This document shows positions 63,770 through 64,000 of a stretch of DNA of 64,000 bases, one piece after another; the stretch's first letter is position 1; each line of letters starts with the position of its first letter. This DNA is from Colwellia sp. M166. Its GTDB lineage: Bacteria; Pseudomonadota; Gammaproteobacteria; Enterobacterales; Alteromonadaceae. The position numbers and the translations under genes are program-made. The notes under the pieces were generated by a model. The model ran no database searches, had not been told where the DNA came from, and was given only the letters and a program-made list of their open reading frames with translations. Where the stretch lies: positions 4,712,001 through 4,776,000 of the forward strand of contig NZ_CP040755.1 in assembly GCF_024585285.1 (NCBI RefSeq), in the 5' to 3' direction.

Positions 63770-64000
63770 ATGAAATTTTTCCTATTCCTTTTATTGCTTA
63801 TAACTATTGTTAGTAATTCAGCAGATATACCAAGCTCATTCAGTAAAGCAAAGAAGCTAGCATTAACTAAAGTTTATAGAGATAACCATAAGTCATTCTA
63901 TTGTGGTTGTGCATTTAACAATAAGAAACAAGTTGATCAGGCTAGCTGTGGTTATGAGCCTAAAACACCAATAACTAGCTCAGGCAAAGAGAATATTCGT
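63770..64000 (+). CDS. endA: Endonuclease I (EndA), partial at window end
   Basis: The first 77 codons of a periplasmic DNase of the EndA/Vvn family. A signal peptide (FFLFLLLLITIVSNSA) is followed by SSFSKAKKLALTKVYRDNHK and FYCGCAFN...CGYEP, the family cysteines and N-terminal fold. The catalytic EWEHVVPA part lies beyond the window. EndA-type nucleases digest incoming or surrounding DNA in the periplasm and are often found on mobile elements. Confidence 0.88.
   Translation, partial: MKFFLFLLLLITIVSNSADIPSSFSKAKKLALTKVYRDNHKSFYCGCAFNNKKQVDQASCGYEPKTPITSSGKENIR

Larger units (their letters stand above)
36847..64000. other. Accessory island (left edge visible, right edge outside window)
   Basis: From the break in the DUF808 gene onward, genes are mostly small, AT-rich, unrecognised or mobile-element-like. 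They include IS21, several broken genes, an ssb pseudogene, Lon/STAND and Hsp70/helicase cassettes, a PKD lipoprotein and endA. No integrase, relaxase or tRNA junction is in the window, so the type of element is undetermined. Confidence 0.7.

Noticed and set aside
36847..64000. CRISPR array or cas genes that would make the Lon/sigma trio a true type III ancillary
   Set aside because: No regularly spaced repeats and no Cas10-, Csm- or SAVED-like protein were found in the window.

Overview
The window looks like an AT-rich marine gammaproteobacterial chromosome of the Alteromonadales, most likely Colwelliaceae (Colwellia/Thalassotalea-like). This is an inference from the gene set (PqiABC, EfpL/YeiP, NIT-domain chemoreceptor, Cache-EAL protein, OmpA-type porin, DUF808) and low G+C; no rRNA or tRNA gene is present to test it. 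No CRISPR array, integrase or tRNA was seen.

Bases 1-36.8 kb are ordinary chromosome with recent insertions. In order: the C-terminus of a formate dehydrogenase; YbaK; a pqiABC operon; a UDG-family protein and an OmpA porin; an M14-like peptidase; EfpL; an EAL protein; gamma-glutamyltranspeptidase; Nudix; an Old Yellow Enzyme with a divergent TetR regulator and three palindromic operators; a DUF417 protein; a czcCBA/CDF metal-efflux cluster; an AGCS symporter; a chemoreceptor coupled to a c-di-GMP phosphodiesterase; an Mpo1-like protein and an HNH nuclease. Three almost identical IS982-family copies (998-999 bp, each with a 6-bp target duplication) interrupt this part. Two diverged palindromic MITE-like repeats flank other genes.

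From about 36.85 kb to the end is an accessory island. It opens where a DUF808 gene is truncated beside a complete, diverged second copy. It carries many small unknown genes, an IS21-family element (42.66-45.27 kb), several frameshifted or stop-containing genes, an ssb pseudogene, a PKD-repeat lipoprotein and the start of an endonuclease I gene.

The centre of the island (45.3-59.8 kb) looks like an undescribed conflict or stress-response system. One cassette encodes an ECF-like sigma factor, a 191-aa protein in the position of an anti-sigma factor, and a Lon-like Ser-Lys protease. Behind its own promoter follow an Hsp70-like ATPase, a short SF1 helicase-like protein and a 595-aa unknown. A second cassette encodes a Sel1-repeat protein and a second Lon-like protease. 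That protease was evidently once fused to a 1,438-aa nSTAND1-type ATPase with a membrane helix, YD-like repeats, a PEGA domain and Sel1 repeats; a T8 tract now splits the two. The sigma/partner/Lon trio recalls CalpS/CalpT/CalpL of type III CRISPR systems, but no CRISPR or SAVED domain is visible.

Six island promoters, on both strands, share TTGTTAA-N18-GTTT at exactly the same spacing, and a seventh is close. They precede the sigma operon, the Hsp70 operon, both copies of a duplicated 76/77-aa gene, the nuclease-like gene and two others. I propose this is the promoter of the island's own ECF sigma factor, which would make the island an autoregulated regulon. IS21 has landed exactly in one of these -35 elements.
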